From Gemmata massiliana (lineage in GTDB: Bacteria > Planctomycetota > Planctomycetia > Gemmatales > Gemmataceae): 64,000 nt of DNA. The notes below the pieces were generated by a model, which worked only from the letters and a program-made list of their open reading frames with translations, had not been told where the DNA came from and ran no database searches. Positions 51,877 to 60,265 of this stretch are shown piece after piece; positions within the stretch are counted from its first letter, which is position 1; each line of letters starts with the position of its first letter. Location of the stretch: NCBI GenBank assembly GCA_000531095.1, contig HG799463.1, forward strand, positions 112,239-176,238, read 5' to 3'. The position numbers and the translations under genes were made by a program.

Positions 51877-52395
51877 TTACCTGCGGTACCAATCCAGGGC
51901 CAACTGTTCGGTCCGCTTGATCCAGGTGTTCTTCGCGGCGTTGTAGGCATCAATGTCGGCCGGGTGCAGCGTGTAGGCCGCGCGCTTCTGCTCCTCGTAC
52001 TCTTGCCGCGCCGAATCGTCGTGTCGCAAGTACGCACAGAATGCCAGGTGGCGCTCCACTTCGGGGTTATCGAACTGATAGACGTGAACGTTGTGCGTTC
52101 GGAGCCCGTCGCGGTCCCGGGTGAAGTACCGGCGCCCCGATAAACCGTACTCGCCCCAATCCCGGTACCCCGCATCCCGGAACGCGGGTACCAGGAAATC
52201 AACGGACTCAATCACACGAACCACGGGCATCAAATCAATGATCGGCTTGGCGGCCAAACCGGGTACGGACGTGCTGCCGATGTGGTGAACGGCGACCAAC
52301 TCCCCATCGAGCAAGAGCCGGAGTTGCTTCGCCGCGTCCTCGAACGCCGCCGGCCATTCGGGGGAGTAGTCTGCGAACGAATACCGGCTCCGCAT
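51877..52395 (-). CDS. GrpB/UPF0157 nucleotidyltransferase-fold protein
   Basis: From ATG 52395 the 172-residue product matches the GrpB domain: DYSPEWPAAFEDAAKQL, VHHIGSTSVPGLAAKPIID (nucleotidyltransferase-like GS motif with Asp), LRTHNVHVYQFDN and HLAFCAYLRHDDSARQEYE, ending with a helix NTWIKRTEQLALDWYRR. GrpB proteins belong to the nucleotidyltransferase superfamily; activity unknown. Cytosolic. The longer frame to 52449 adds an unlikely start. Confidence 0.9.
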   Translation of the reverse strand: MRSRYSFADYSPEWPAAFEDAAKQLRLLLDGELVAVHHIGSTSVPGLAAKPIIDLMPVVRVIESVDFLVPAFRDAGYRDWGEYGLSGRRYFTRDRDGLRTHNVHVYQFDNPEVERHLAFCAYLRHDDSARQEYEEQKRAAYTLHPADIDAYNAAKNTWIKRTEQLALDWYRR

Positions 52396-52484
52396 GTGCC
52401 CCTCACAATGCCGTGAAACGAGTCGGGCGGCCGCCAAGTCACAACTCAACGACCGCCCGACACTCGTCCCGAAACAGGTTCAAA

Positions 52485-53123
52485 CTACTTGCGACTGGCG
52501 AGGTACTCGACCAGCACCTTCAGGTCCGCGTCACTGATTTTGTCCGGCCCGGACGCGGGCATTGAAGACATTGGTGAGTGCGACTTCGGATTGCGAATGT
52601 GCTCGCTGAGCCACTGAGTCGTGTGTCCGGGTTCGGCCCCGGTCTTGGTGAGGTCCGGTCCCGCCATTCGTCCAGGTGGCCCACCCATCCCAGGAGGGCC
52701 GCCCATTCCCGGAGGTCCACCCGGTCCGCCGGGAGGACCACCCGCAGCACCAGGGGGACCACCGGGACCACCAGGAGGCCCACCCATCCCGGGAGGGCCA
52801 CCCATTCCCGAGGGCGGTCCCATCGCCATACCCGTGTCACCGAGTTTGTGGCAGTTAACGCACTTGTTGTCCGCGTACACCTTCTTACCGGCCGCGAACT
52901 CGTCCCCACCGGGCAATTTGGCGAGCACGTCCGCCGGAGACATGCCTCCTGGTGGGCCGCCCATTCCGGGAATCCCACCGGGCGGATTGTTGCGCGAGTT
53001 CACGGGTGGCGCGCCCGAACCCGTGTCTTCGGTCTTCTTCTGACACCCCGCGACCGCGAGTCCGAGCGCCACGCTCAAGCAGAGCGGCGCGGGCCACGCC
53101 CTCAGAATACCTCCGCGAGTCAT
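52485..53123 (-). CDS. cytochrome c lipoprotein with Gly-Pro insertion
   Basis: A 212-residue protein with lipobox LGLAVAGC (Cys27), then an Asn/Gly/Pro stretch, then the heme-binding site NKCVNCHKLGDTGMAM near residue 88. The distal part of a class I cytochrome c (TTQWLSEHIRNPKSHSPMSS, KISDADLKVLVEYLAS) is separated from CxxCH by about 60 residues made largely of repeated GGPPGMGGPPG-type units. In ordinary small cytochromes this segment is much shorter. Anchored on the periplasmic side, it is likely an electron carrier. Confidence 0.85.
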   Translation of the reverse strand: MTRGGILRAWPAPLCLSVALGLAVAGCQKKTEDTGSGAPPVNSRNNPPGGIPGMGGPPGGMSPADVLAKLPGGDEFAAGKKVYADNKCVNCHKLGDTGMAMGPPSGMGGPPGMGGPPGGPGGPPGAAGGPPGGPGGPPGMGGPPGMGGPPGRMAGPDLTKTGAEPGHTTQWLSEHIRNPKSHSPMSSMPASGPDKISDADLKVLVEYLASRK

Positions 53124-53392
53124 TACCGTGTCCTTTCCGAGATGAATGAAGCCGCCCGCCGTCCGGATGGGATAGATCGCGGCGGGGCGTTCGAGTACGG
53201 GGATGTGATTCGGCCCGACCCGAACGGCATCGGCAAATTAGACCACGGCGCCTTAAACGGGACAAGCGTCTCGTTCGAGACTTCCGCAGAGCGTGATCGG
53301 AAGGGTTTGATTGGAAATGAGTTTCGGTACTACCGCCTCGGCCCACAGCGCGGGCCGAGGTATCGACGAGTGCATTCACACGAACGCCGATT
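53124..53392. other. intergenic region, no gene seen
   Basis: About 270 bases between argF and the cytochrome gene. A GC-rich dyad CCTCGGCCCACAGCGC-GGGCCGAGG (about 53336-53360) may end the argF transcript; T-runs next to it are weak. Confidence 0.4.
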
Positions 53393-54304
53393 TCACTTCA
53401 GCAGCCATTCCAGCACGGCCTTCTGAGCGTGCAACCGGTTACCAGCCTGCTGGAACGCGGCGCACGCGGCGCCGTCCATCACCTCGTCGGTGATCTCCTC
53501 GCCGCGGTGCGCCGGGAGACAGTGAAGCACCTTACAGTGCGACGGGGCTTTCGCGAGCAGTTCGCCGTTCACCTGGAACGATGCGAACCGGCGCAGGCGC
53601 TCCTCGCGCTCGGCTTCCTGGCCCATGCTCGTCCACACGTCGGTGTAGATCACGTCCGCGCCCTTCACGGCCGCGATCGGGTCGTTGACTTCACGGGGGA
53701 AATCGGGAGATACCTGCGCGGTGTATTGGGCCTTGAACCGGTCGTCGAAGCCGTACCCGATGGGGCACGCGAGCACGAACCGCATACCGAGCCGGCCGCA
53801 CCCCACCGCGAGCGAGCGGGCCACATTGTTCCCGTCGCCCACGAACACGATCGTGCGCCCGGTCTCGGTGCCGAACAGTTCGCGCACGGTCAGGATGTCG
53901 GCCAGCCCCTGGCACGGGTGCGACCAGTCCGACAGGCCGTTGATAATTGGGATGCTGCCGGTGCCCGCGATCCCGTCGAGCGTCTCGTGGCGGTACACCC
54001 GGAGCACCAGGGCGTCGACGTAGTTGGAAATGGTGCGGGAGAAGTCCGCGAGGCTCTCGCGCCAGCCCAGCCCGACCTCGTTGCCGGGCAGGTACAGGCT
54101 CGTCCCGCCGAGTTGCGCGACGCCACTCTCGAAACTCACCCGCGTGCGCAGCGACGGTTTCTCGAACACCAGCCCCACCACACGCCCGCTCAGGCTGTGC
54201 GACGGGATGCGGCGCGATTGCGCGTCCTTGAGCCGCGCGGCTTCAGTGAGCAGGTGGCCCAGCTCGTCCGTCGTCAGGTCGATGAGGTTCAGAAAGTGTT
54301 TCAT
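53393..54304 (-). CDS. argF: ornithine carbamoyltransferase
   Basis: ATG 54304 gives 303 residues, the normal length. It joins carbamoyl phosphate and ornithine to citrulline in arginine synthesis. The carbamoyl-phosphate motif EKPSLRTRVSFES is at ~50-62, HPCQGLADILTV at ~130, and the ornithine-binding HCLPAHRGEEITDEV at ~270. Last gene of argB-argD-argF, with 106 bases and a hairpin after argD. Confidence 0.96.
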   Translation of the reverse strand: MKHFLNLIDLTTDELGHLLTEAARLKDAQSRRIPSHSLSGRVVGLVFEKPSLRTRVSFESGVAQLGGTSLYLPGNEVGLGWRESLADFSRTISNYVDALVLRVYRHETLDGIAGTGSIPIINGLSDWSHPCQGLADILTVRELFGTETGRTIVFVGDGNNVARSLAVGCGRLGMRFVLACPIGYGFDDRFKAQYTAQVSPDFPREVNDPIAAVKGADVIYTDVWTSMGQEAEREERLRRFASFQVNGELLAKAPSHCKVLHCLPAHRGEEITDEVMDGAACAAFQQAGNRLHAQKAVLEWLLK

Positions 54305-54361
54305 TGTTCGATGCGTCGTGGTCGTAGAGGCGGTCGTTAAGCTACAGTGTCGAATGTCGCA

Positions 54362-54398
54362 AAGTCGAAGACCCATAAATGAAGTGGGTCTTCGACTT
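54362..54398 (-). terminator. hairpin between argD and argF
   Basis: A 14-bp perfect stem (54362-54375 with 54385-54398; AAGTCGAAGACCCA and complement, 9-base loop) begins 13 bases after the argD stop and 58 bases before the argF start. Only a short TTT follows. It may be a weak terminator, attenuator or RNase-resistant stem that sets lower argF expression. Confidence 0.6.
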
Positions 54399-54410
54399 CC
54401 GCGCTCGACC

Positions 54411-55622
54411 TTACGACGATTGGCGGAGGTTCAGCAGCACCTCCGAAATGATGTCGCAGCCGTCTTCGAGTTGCTCGTCCGACAGGGTCAGCGCCGGGAG
54501 CAACCGCAGCACGGTCTGGTGCGTGCAGTTGATGAGCAACCCCTTCTCCAAGCACCCCTGAACCACCGGCGCGCCTTCGACGCTCAGTTCCACGCCGATC
54601 ATCGTCCCCTTCACGCGGACGTCGGTAATCAGCGGGCACTTTTCCTTCAGTTCGAGGAACCGCTGTTGGAACCGCGCCCCGAGTTGCACGCCGCGCTCCA
54701 GCAGTCCCTCTTGCTCGATCGTCTCGATGGTGGCGAGTGCAGCGCGCGCGGCGAGCGGGTTGCCGCCGAACGTGGCCGCGTGCGTGCCGGGCTTGAGTTT
54801 CTCCGCGACCTCCGGCGTCGCGACGAGCGCGCCCATCGCGACGCCCCCGGCGAGCGCCTTGGCCAGCGTAATGATGTCCGGGCGGACGTTCCAGTTCTGG
54901 TACCCGAACCACTTACCCGTGCGCCCCATCCCGGTCTGCACTTCGTCGAAGATGAGGAGCAAACCGTGCTTGTCGCACAGTTCACGCAGCCCTTCGAGGA
55001 ACCCCGCGGGCGGAACGTTCACGCCGCCCTCGCCCTGGATCGGTTCGAGCATGATCGCGCAGGTTTCGCCGTCGACGGCCTTCGCGACGCTCTCCAGATC
55101 CCCGTACTGGGCGTAATTGAAGCCGGGCAGCATCGGCTCGACGCCGGCGTGGTACTTCGGCTGCGCGGTCGCGGTGAGCGCCCCCATCGTGCGGCCGTGG
55201 AAACTGCCCGTGAGGGTCACGATCTTGTACTTGCCCTTGGGCTTCCCGTTGAGGCGCGCGAGCTTGATCGCGGCTTCGTTCGCCTCGGTTCCGCTGTTGC
55301 AGAAGAACGACACACCGTTGAAGTCGGTGCGCTCGGCGAGCGCCTGGCCGAGCAGCGCTTGCGGCTCGGTGTACCACGTGTTCGGCACGTGGATGAGCGT
55401 CGCGACCTGCTCCTGAACGGCCTGAACCACGCGCGGCGGGCAGTGCCCGAGGATGCCGCAGCCCCACCCCGGGAAGAAGTCCAGATACCTGTTGCCCTCC
55501 GCGTCCCACACCCAGGAATTGCTCCCCCGCACCAGGCACACCGGGTATCGGGTGTAGTTCCCGGTCAGGTGTTTTTTCGCCAGGGCGATGGTCTGTTCGC
55601 TGGAAAGCAATTCGGTTGTCAT
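54411..55622 (-). CDS. argD: acetylornithine aminotransferase
   Basis: A 403-residue class III PLP aminotransferase from ATG 55622. Landmarks: LDFFPGWGCGILGHCPP, SFFCNSGTEANEAAIKLAR, LTGSFHGRTMGALTAT, MLEPIQGEGGVNVP, LLIFDEVQTGMGRTGKWFG, and the Schiff-base Lys in IITLAKALAGGVAMGAL. It transfers an amino group from glutamate to N-acetylglutamate semialdehyde in arginine synthesis. The gene follows argB by 77 bases. Confidence 0.95.
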   Translation of the reverse strand: MTTELLSSEQTIALAKKHLTGNYTRYPVCLVRGSNSWVWDAEGNRYLDFFPGWGCGILGHCPPRVVQAVQEQVATLIHVPNTWYTEPQALLGQALAERTDFNGVSFFCNSGTEANEAAIKLARLNGKPKGKYKIVTLTGSFHGRTMGALTATAQPKYHAGVEPMLPGFNYAQYGDLESVAKAVDGETCAIMLEPIQGEGGVNVPPAGFLEGLRELCDKHGLLLIFDEVQTGMGRTGKWFGYQNWNVRPDIITLAKALAGGVAMGALVATPEVAEKLKPGTHAATFGGNPLAARAALATIETIEQEGLLERGVQLGARFQQRFLELKEKCPLITDVRVKGTMIGVELSVEGAPVVQGCLEKGLLINCTHQTVLRLLPALTLSDEQLEDGCDIISEVLLNLRQSS

Positions 55623-55699
55623 TGGTCGGCGTTGAGAAATAGGGATTATGGGTCGGATCCGAGTACAGTGGGACAGAGAACACAAAGAGGAGGTTCGGC

Positions 55700-56563
55700 T
55701 TACCGCGTGATAACGGTGCCGGTAAACGTGTCGTGGAGGAACACGTTCAGCAGGGAGTAGGGCACCCTGCCGTCGAGAATGAGAGCGGATTTCGCACCGG
55801 CGTCGAGCGCCTCAAAGCACGCTTCGACCTTCGGCACCATGCCGCCATCAATCACGCCGGAAGCGATGAGGGCGCGGCACTCACTCTCGGTGAGTTGGGA
55901 AATGAGCGATTGGGGATTCGCACGGTCGCGCAAGACGCCCGGCGTGTCGGTCAGGAAGACCGCTTTGTCGGCCTTCAGCGCGCCGGCCACAAAGGACGCC
56001 GCGGTATCGGCGTTCACGTTCAGCCATTGCCCTTCAGTATCACGTGCGATCGAGGGAATGACCTGAACGTAATCGTAAGGGGTTCCCGCGCGCCCGACCG
56101 GAGAGTGCGCGAGGGTAGCCGGCGTTCCGACCCGGCCGAGATCGGTGGGCTTGCCATCGGCCCCCGGTAGCACGAGTCGTTCGCCGAGCAGTGCGTCGGG
56201 AGTGACCGTGGCCGGGCACCCCCATTTCGTCAGTCGATCGGCCAAATCGTGACCGATCTCCTGTAGCACGCGGACGACGATTTTGAGCGTGTCATCGTCC
56301 GTGTACCGGCGCCCGGCAACCTTCCGCGGCGTGAGACCGGCTTCGGCCATTGCGCGGTCGATCGGTTTCCCGCCGCCGTGGACGAGCACCACCTCGACAC
56401 CGAACCGAAACAGCGTGACGACGGAACGCAGACAGGCGTCGGTCGCGGCGGGATCTTCCATCGCGCTACCGCCGAGTTTCACCACGATTGGTCGACCGCG
56501 GTGCGCGGTCAATCGCTCAACGGCAGCGGCAAATACTTCGGCGGTAAGGCTCGGCTCGGACAT
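55700..56563 (-). CDS. argB: acetylglutamate kinase
   Basis: The 287-residue length is right for ArgB. The amino-acid kinase fold is visible: PIVVKLGGSAMEDP (ATP site), VEVVLVHGGGKPIDRAM, KVAGRRYTDDDTLKIV (substrate Arg), LNVNADTAASFVAGAL, VFLTDTPGVLRD and GVIDGGMVPKVEACFEAL. The enzyme phosphorylates N-acetylglutamate, the controlled step of the acetyl arginine route. No N-terminal helix of the arginine-inhibited hexameric type is obvious. First gene of the arg operon. Confidence 0.95.
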   Translation of the reverse strand: MSEPSLTAEVFAAAVERLTAHRGRPIVVKLGGSAMEDPAATDACLRSVVTLFRFGVEVVLVHGGGKPIDRAMAEAGLTPRKVAGRRYTDDDTLKIVVRVLQEIGHDLADRLTKWGCPATVTPDALLGERLVLPGADGKPTDLGRVGTPATLAHSPVGRAGTPYDYVQVIPSIARDTEGQWLNVNADTAASFVAGALKADKAVFLTDTPGVLRDRANPQSLISQLTESECRALIASGVIDGGMVPKVEACFEALDAGAKSALILDGRVPYSLLNVFLHDTFTGTVITR

Positions 56564-56718
56564 CCGAAACGGTCCCAGATTCGAGCAATAGCTTGATAGA
56601 AATCGAAAAATCCATCGTATGCCGCAGCGCGAACAGCGTCAACGGCCGGACTAAGATTCTCCGTGAATGTTGCGCGAGCCGAGAAAACCACCGAGCCGGA
56701 AGCCACTCACGCGCGTTC

Positions 56719-58059
56719 TCATTTCACCGGTTTCGCGTAGTCGCCCCGCATAAACCCACTATCCGCAGGCGGGTCGTATCGGATGTCGAGGTCCGGTGTT
56801 TCGAGCCGCTTCGAGTCCGTCGCGCGCGACTCGATCGCGTAATCGAGGATGCCCCCCGTGAGCTGCGTGCGCTCCACAGGGTACGGCGGTTTGCCCGTTG
56901 CGAAGAGCGTTTCCGTGTGCCCCGCGAGCGCTTCGAGGAACGCCGCTCCCGGAGGAGGCGGGAGCCAGAACAGGCACGACGACGGCTTCTTCTCGCCCTC
57001 CACGCGGGCCGCGAACGTTTCGTCCGCAACGTGACCGTCCAGTTGGAGTACGGTCGCTTTCAACCCGTCCGCGTACTCGACGAGGAACGCGATCGGGCCT
57101 TTGACGAAGTTCCCCCACGTCGCGGGTCGCGGGAACCGCCGACAGTTCGCGCGCACGTCCCCGGCGTTGCGCGACGTACTGTGCCCGAGCGCGTGTTCGA
57201 GCAGTTCCCACGACCACAACCCGTCGTCGCCGGCCTTCCACACCGCGTCGCCTTGTAAGCACGTCACCGCCTTCACGCCCTGGTTCGCGGGTTTCGGATC
57301 GCCCCCCGAGAACCGGCGCTCGACCATGCACTGCAGCGCTTCGAGAGCGTGGATGCCGTAGATCTCCAGTTCGCCGCGCGACGCGATCAGGGCTTCGGTG
57401 ATCTTGGTGCCGCACTTGAACTCCAGTTCCGGTCGACGCCACGTGACCGGGAGGGACGAGCCGGCCATGAGCGGGAAGCGCATCTTCTTCGCGGTCGCGA
57501 CCATCTCCGCGGCCTTTGTGCGGTCGTAGCTGAGGTGCTTGTCGCAGAATACGGGAACGCTCTTCCCGGTCTTCTCGAACACGGCCGTGATCTTCTTAAA
57601 GAACTCGTACCGCGGATAGAGCTTCTGTCCGCGGTCGTTGTACTTGTAGTCGCCGTGTTCGCAGATGAGCAGCACGCCGTCGACCGCGAGCTTACCGGTT
57701 CCGAGCGTGAGTGCGTCGTCGATGCTCTCGGAAAGGCGGAAGCTGTGCTCCTTCGCGAGTTCGCGGCTCAGGTCGTTCGCCTTCACCTGATCGACATACG
57801 CGGACGCGATCCCGAATTCCGGGAAGTGGTGCTCGTCGCCCTTCATGTACCCGTCGAGGTAGCGCCCGGCGATGTGGTAAGCGTGCGAGAGGTAGTGATA
57901 GATGGAGCAAACGACCGCGACCTTCTTCGCGGCCGGTCGCGCGCGCTTCGGCGGCTTGGTTCTCAACGAATCTGTGCCGAGAACGAGCGAAGGGCACCAG
58001 CCCCCCGAAGCAGCGAGTGCGGACGCGGCCAAAAACGAGCGACGGTCGATCGACAGCAT
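56719..58059 (-). CDS. TAT-exported Gfo/Idh-like hypothetical protein
   Basis: A 446-residue protein starting with a TAT signal (DRRSFLAASALAASGG). The mature part has VAVVCSIYHYLSHAYHIAGR with a nucleotide-binding-like first strand, LICEHGDYKYND, SVPVFCDKHLSYDR and MAGSSLPVTWRRPELEFKCG. A C-terminal half ends with DIRYDPPADSGFMRGDYA. The layout resembles exported planctomycete oxidoreductase-like proteins without a classical GxGxxG. Function unknown. Monocistronic. Confidence 0.78.
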   Translation of the reverse strand: MLSIDRRSFLAASALAASGGWCPSLVLGTDSLRTKPPKRARPAAKKVAVVCSIYHYLSHAYHIAGRYLDGYMKGDEHHFPEFGIASAYVDQVKANDLSRELAKEHSFRLSESIDDALTLGTGKLAVDGVLLICEHGDYKYNDRGQKLYPRYEFFKKITAVFEKTGKSVPVFCDKHLSYDRTKAAEMVATAKKMRFPLMAGSSLPVTWRRPELEFKCGTKITEALIASRGELEIYGIHALEALQCMVERRFSGGDPKPANQGVKAVTCLQGDAVWKAGDDGLWSWELLEHALGHSTSRNAGDVRANCRRFPRPATWGNFVKGPIAFLVEYADGLKATVLQLDGHVADETFAARVEGEKKPSSCLFWLPPPPGAAFLEALAGHTETLFATGKPPYPVERTQLTGGILDYAIESRATDSKRLETPDLDIRYDPPADSGFMRGDYAKPVK

Positions 58060-58121
58060 GGGTATCCTCTGCGGTGTTACCGCACGAGTGTACCCGCCAT
58101 TTGGTAGTGATTAAAACAAAG

Positions 58122-58145
58122 AACCCGGAGCACTGGCTCCGGGTT
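58122..58145 (-). terminator. intrinsic terminator after HEAT-protein gene
   Basis: AACCCGGAGC / GCTCCGGGTT with a 4-base loop starts 24 bases after the stop of the HEAT gene; the minus strand continues CTTTGTTTTAATC. Clear rho-independent terminator. Confidence 0.85.
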
Positions 58146-58169
58146 TGATGCCTGCCGATTGCGGATGCC

Positions 58170-58694
58170 TTACTTCCGGGTGCCGCTGATCGATTTGAGC
58201 GCGTCCTTCGCGGCAGCATTGAGTGGACTCTTCTTGTCTGTCGATTTGACAATATCGCGAACCACGGGCAACGCCTCTTTCGCTGACGTACCCATTGAAG
58301 ACAGTCCCTTCGCAGCCGCAATCTTCACGGCCTCGGCTTTGTCCCCCTTCAGCAGCTTCACGAGGATGTCGCCGGCCTTGTCGTAAGGCTCGTCCGCCTT
58401 ACCAATCGCTTCGGCGGCAGCGGCCCGAACCGCCGGGTCTTTGTCTTCGGCCGCCTTGTAAATGTCGGGGAGCGCGTCCGTTGCCAGCGACTTCTTGATC
58501 TGCGCGAGCGTCCCGAGTTCCTGGAGAGCCGTAACGCGCGCCTTCACGTCCTTGCTCTTCCGAAGTTGCTCCGTGTACTTCTTCGCGAGGTCGTCCTTCT
58601 CGCCCGCGAGCGCCTCTTCCTTGATGCACAGGTAGAACGCGCCGTTGAACAGCGCCACCGCACACATCGCCTTTACGAACCGAGCGGAACCCAT
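58170..58694 (-). CDS. exported HEAT-repeat protein
   Basis: A 174-residue protein with an N-terminal signal-like segment (AMCAVALFNGAFYLCIKEE) and about three HEAT repeats: ARVTALQELGTLAQIKKSLA, DPAVRAAAAEAIGKADEPY and VKIAAAKGLSSMGTSAKEAL. These helical pairs form protein-binding scaffolds. No enzymatic signature. It is bounded by its own terminator and diverges from the PQQ propeller gene. Confidence 0.85.
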   Translation of the reverse strand: MGSARFVKAMCAVALFNGAFYLCIKEEALAGEKDDLAKKYTEQLRKSKDVKARVTALQELGTLAQIKKSLATDALPDIYKAAEDKDPAVRAAAAEAIGKADEPYDKAGDILVKLLKGDKAEAVKIAAAKGLSSMGTSAKEALPVVRDIVKSTDKKSPLNAAAKDALKSISGTRK

Positions 58695-58918
58695 GATTAT
58701 CTCCCGTGAGGACTCGGTTGTTTGAGAAGCGCAACCTCGTTTGGGGCAATTACAGCAACACTACAACGGGATTCGGCTACCGGTTCGACGCGGGAACCCG
58801 GATTTTCGTTCCCCGAGCTGGTTCCTTATGGTGAAATCGCTCCCGAATTCGTCGAAACGGCCCACCGAGTCCGCCCACCACAATCAACACATCCGATCGT
58901 GCCCGGAGAACCGCCTCA

Positions 58919-60157
58919 ATGCACCCGCGACTACTCGCTGCCCTCGGATTGCTACTCGTTCCAAGCTTCGTTTCGGCCGAGGATTGGCCCGGCTGGCGCG
59001 GCCCGCGTGCGGACGGAACGGTAAAAGATCAGGGTTTTCCACTCACCTGGGACGCTAAAGAGAACGTGAAGTGGAAGCTCGAACTCCCCGGCACGGGGCA
59101 CTCGTCCCCGGTCGTGAGTCGAGGAAAGGTGTTCGTCGCGGGGTGCGTGGAAGCCGACAAAACGCGCGTGCTGTACTGCGTGGACCGCGCCACCGGCAAA
59201 CTGCTCTGGACCAGAACCGCCGCGGTTTCGAGTTTGGAGTTCAAACACAGCGAGAACAGTTGGGCCAGTTCCACCCCCGCGACCGACGGCGAGCGCGTCT
59301 ACATCACGTTCTTCGACAAGCCGCACCTACGTGTCTACTGCTACGACTTCGACGGCAAACTGTTGTGGGAAAAGACTCCGGGCGAGTTCCACTCGGTCCA
59401 CGGTTTCTGTAGCCCACCGGTGCTGTACAAGGATCTGGTGATTGTGAACGGCGACCAGGACGCGCCGAAGGACAAAAACGCATACATTGTCGCCCTCGAT
59501 AAGAGAACGGGTGAGGAAAAGTGGCGCGCGGACCGACCGAACAAGCTGCGTTCGTATTGTCCGCCCGTTGTGGTGGAAGCCGCGGACAAGCCCCAACTCG
59601 TGCTGACCGGGAGCAAGTGCGTCACGAGCTATTCTCCGGACACCGGGAAACAGAACTGGATCATTGACGGCCCGACCGAGCAGTTCGTTTCCAGCATGGT
59701 CCTGCACGACGGCGTGCTGCTCCTCACCGCGGGTTTCCCGCAACACTGGGTCATGGCGATCAAGCCGGACGGCACCGGGAACGTCACCAAGACGCACATC
59801 CTGTGGTCGAAAAAGGGCGAAGGCGGGTACGTCCCCTCCCCCGTCGCCCACGACGGCAAATTGTTCCTCGTGGACGACGCTGGAGTCGCAAGTTGCTGGG
59901 ACGTGAAGACGGGCAAACAGCTCTGGAAAGAGCGCCTGAGCGGGAAGAAGCACCACGCTTCGGCGATCGCAGCCGACGGGCGCATTTACCTCACGTCCAG
60001 CGAAGGCACCACGTTCGTGCTGAAAGCGAGTGAAGAGTTCGAGCTGCTGGCGAAGAACCCACTCGGCGAAGGCGTGTTCGCCTCCCCCGCGTTCTCGGAC
60101 GGCGACATCTTCATTCGCGGAACCAAACACCTGTGGTGCATCGGCGCGAAGAAATAG
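58919..60157 (+). CDS. exported PQQ-like beta-propeller protein (BamB-like fold)
   Basis: 412 residues with a signal peptide (LLAALGLLLVPSFVSAEDW). The mature part begins with the planctomycete PWRG-type WPGWRGPRADG and has repeated PQQ-type blades: VLYCVDRATGKLLWTRT, VYCYDFDGKLLWEKT, AYIVALDKRTGEEKWRA, SYSPDTGKQNWI and ASCWDVKTGKQLWKERL. No quinoprotein dehydrogenase catalytic Asp/metal set is apparent, so this is probably a periplasmic scaffold. It lies 108 bases upstream of murB on the same strand. Confidence 0.9.
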   Translation: MHPRLLAALGLLLVPSFVSAEDWPGWRGPRADGTVKDQGFPLTWDAKENVKWKLELPGTGHSSPVVSRGKVFVAGCVEADKTRVLYCVDRATGKLLWTRTAAVSSLEFKHSENSWASSTPATDGERVYITFFDKPHLRVYCYDFDGKLLWEKTPGEFHSVHGFCSPPVLYKDLVIVNGDQDAPKDKNAYIVALDKRTGEEKWRADRPNKLRSYCPPVVVEAADKPQLVLTGSKCVTSYSPDTGKQNWIIDGPTEQFVSSMVLHDGVLLLTAGFPQHWVMAIKPDGTGNVTKTHILWSKKGEGGYVPSPVAHDGKLFLVDDAGVASCWDVKTGKQLWKERLSGKKHHASAIAADGRIYLTSSEGTTFVLKASEEFELLAKNPLGEGVFASPAFSDGDIFIRGTKHLWCIGAKK

Positions 60158-60265
60158 TGCCGAAATGCGTGTCTCGCGGTTTCTGGTGATGAAATGTTCG
60201 CGTTGGTGACAGCGCCTACGCGAGCAAAGGGCGGGGCGATACAGTAACGGTAAGGAGGCCGCGAA

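Noticed and set aside
52676-52858. Repetitive GGPPG-coding DNA as a CRISPR or satellite array
   Set aside because: The repeats are short, in frame and degenerate at wobble positions; they encode low-complexity protein. No spacers are present.
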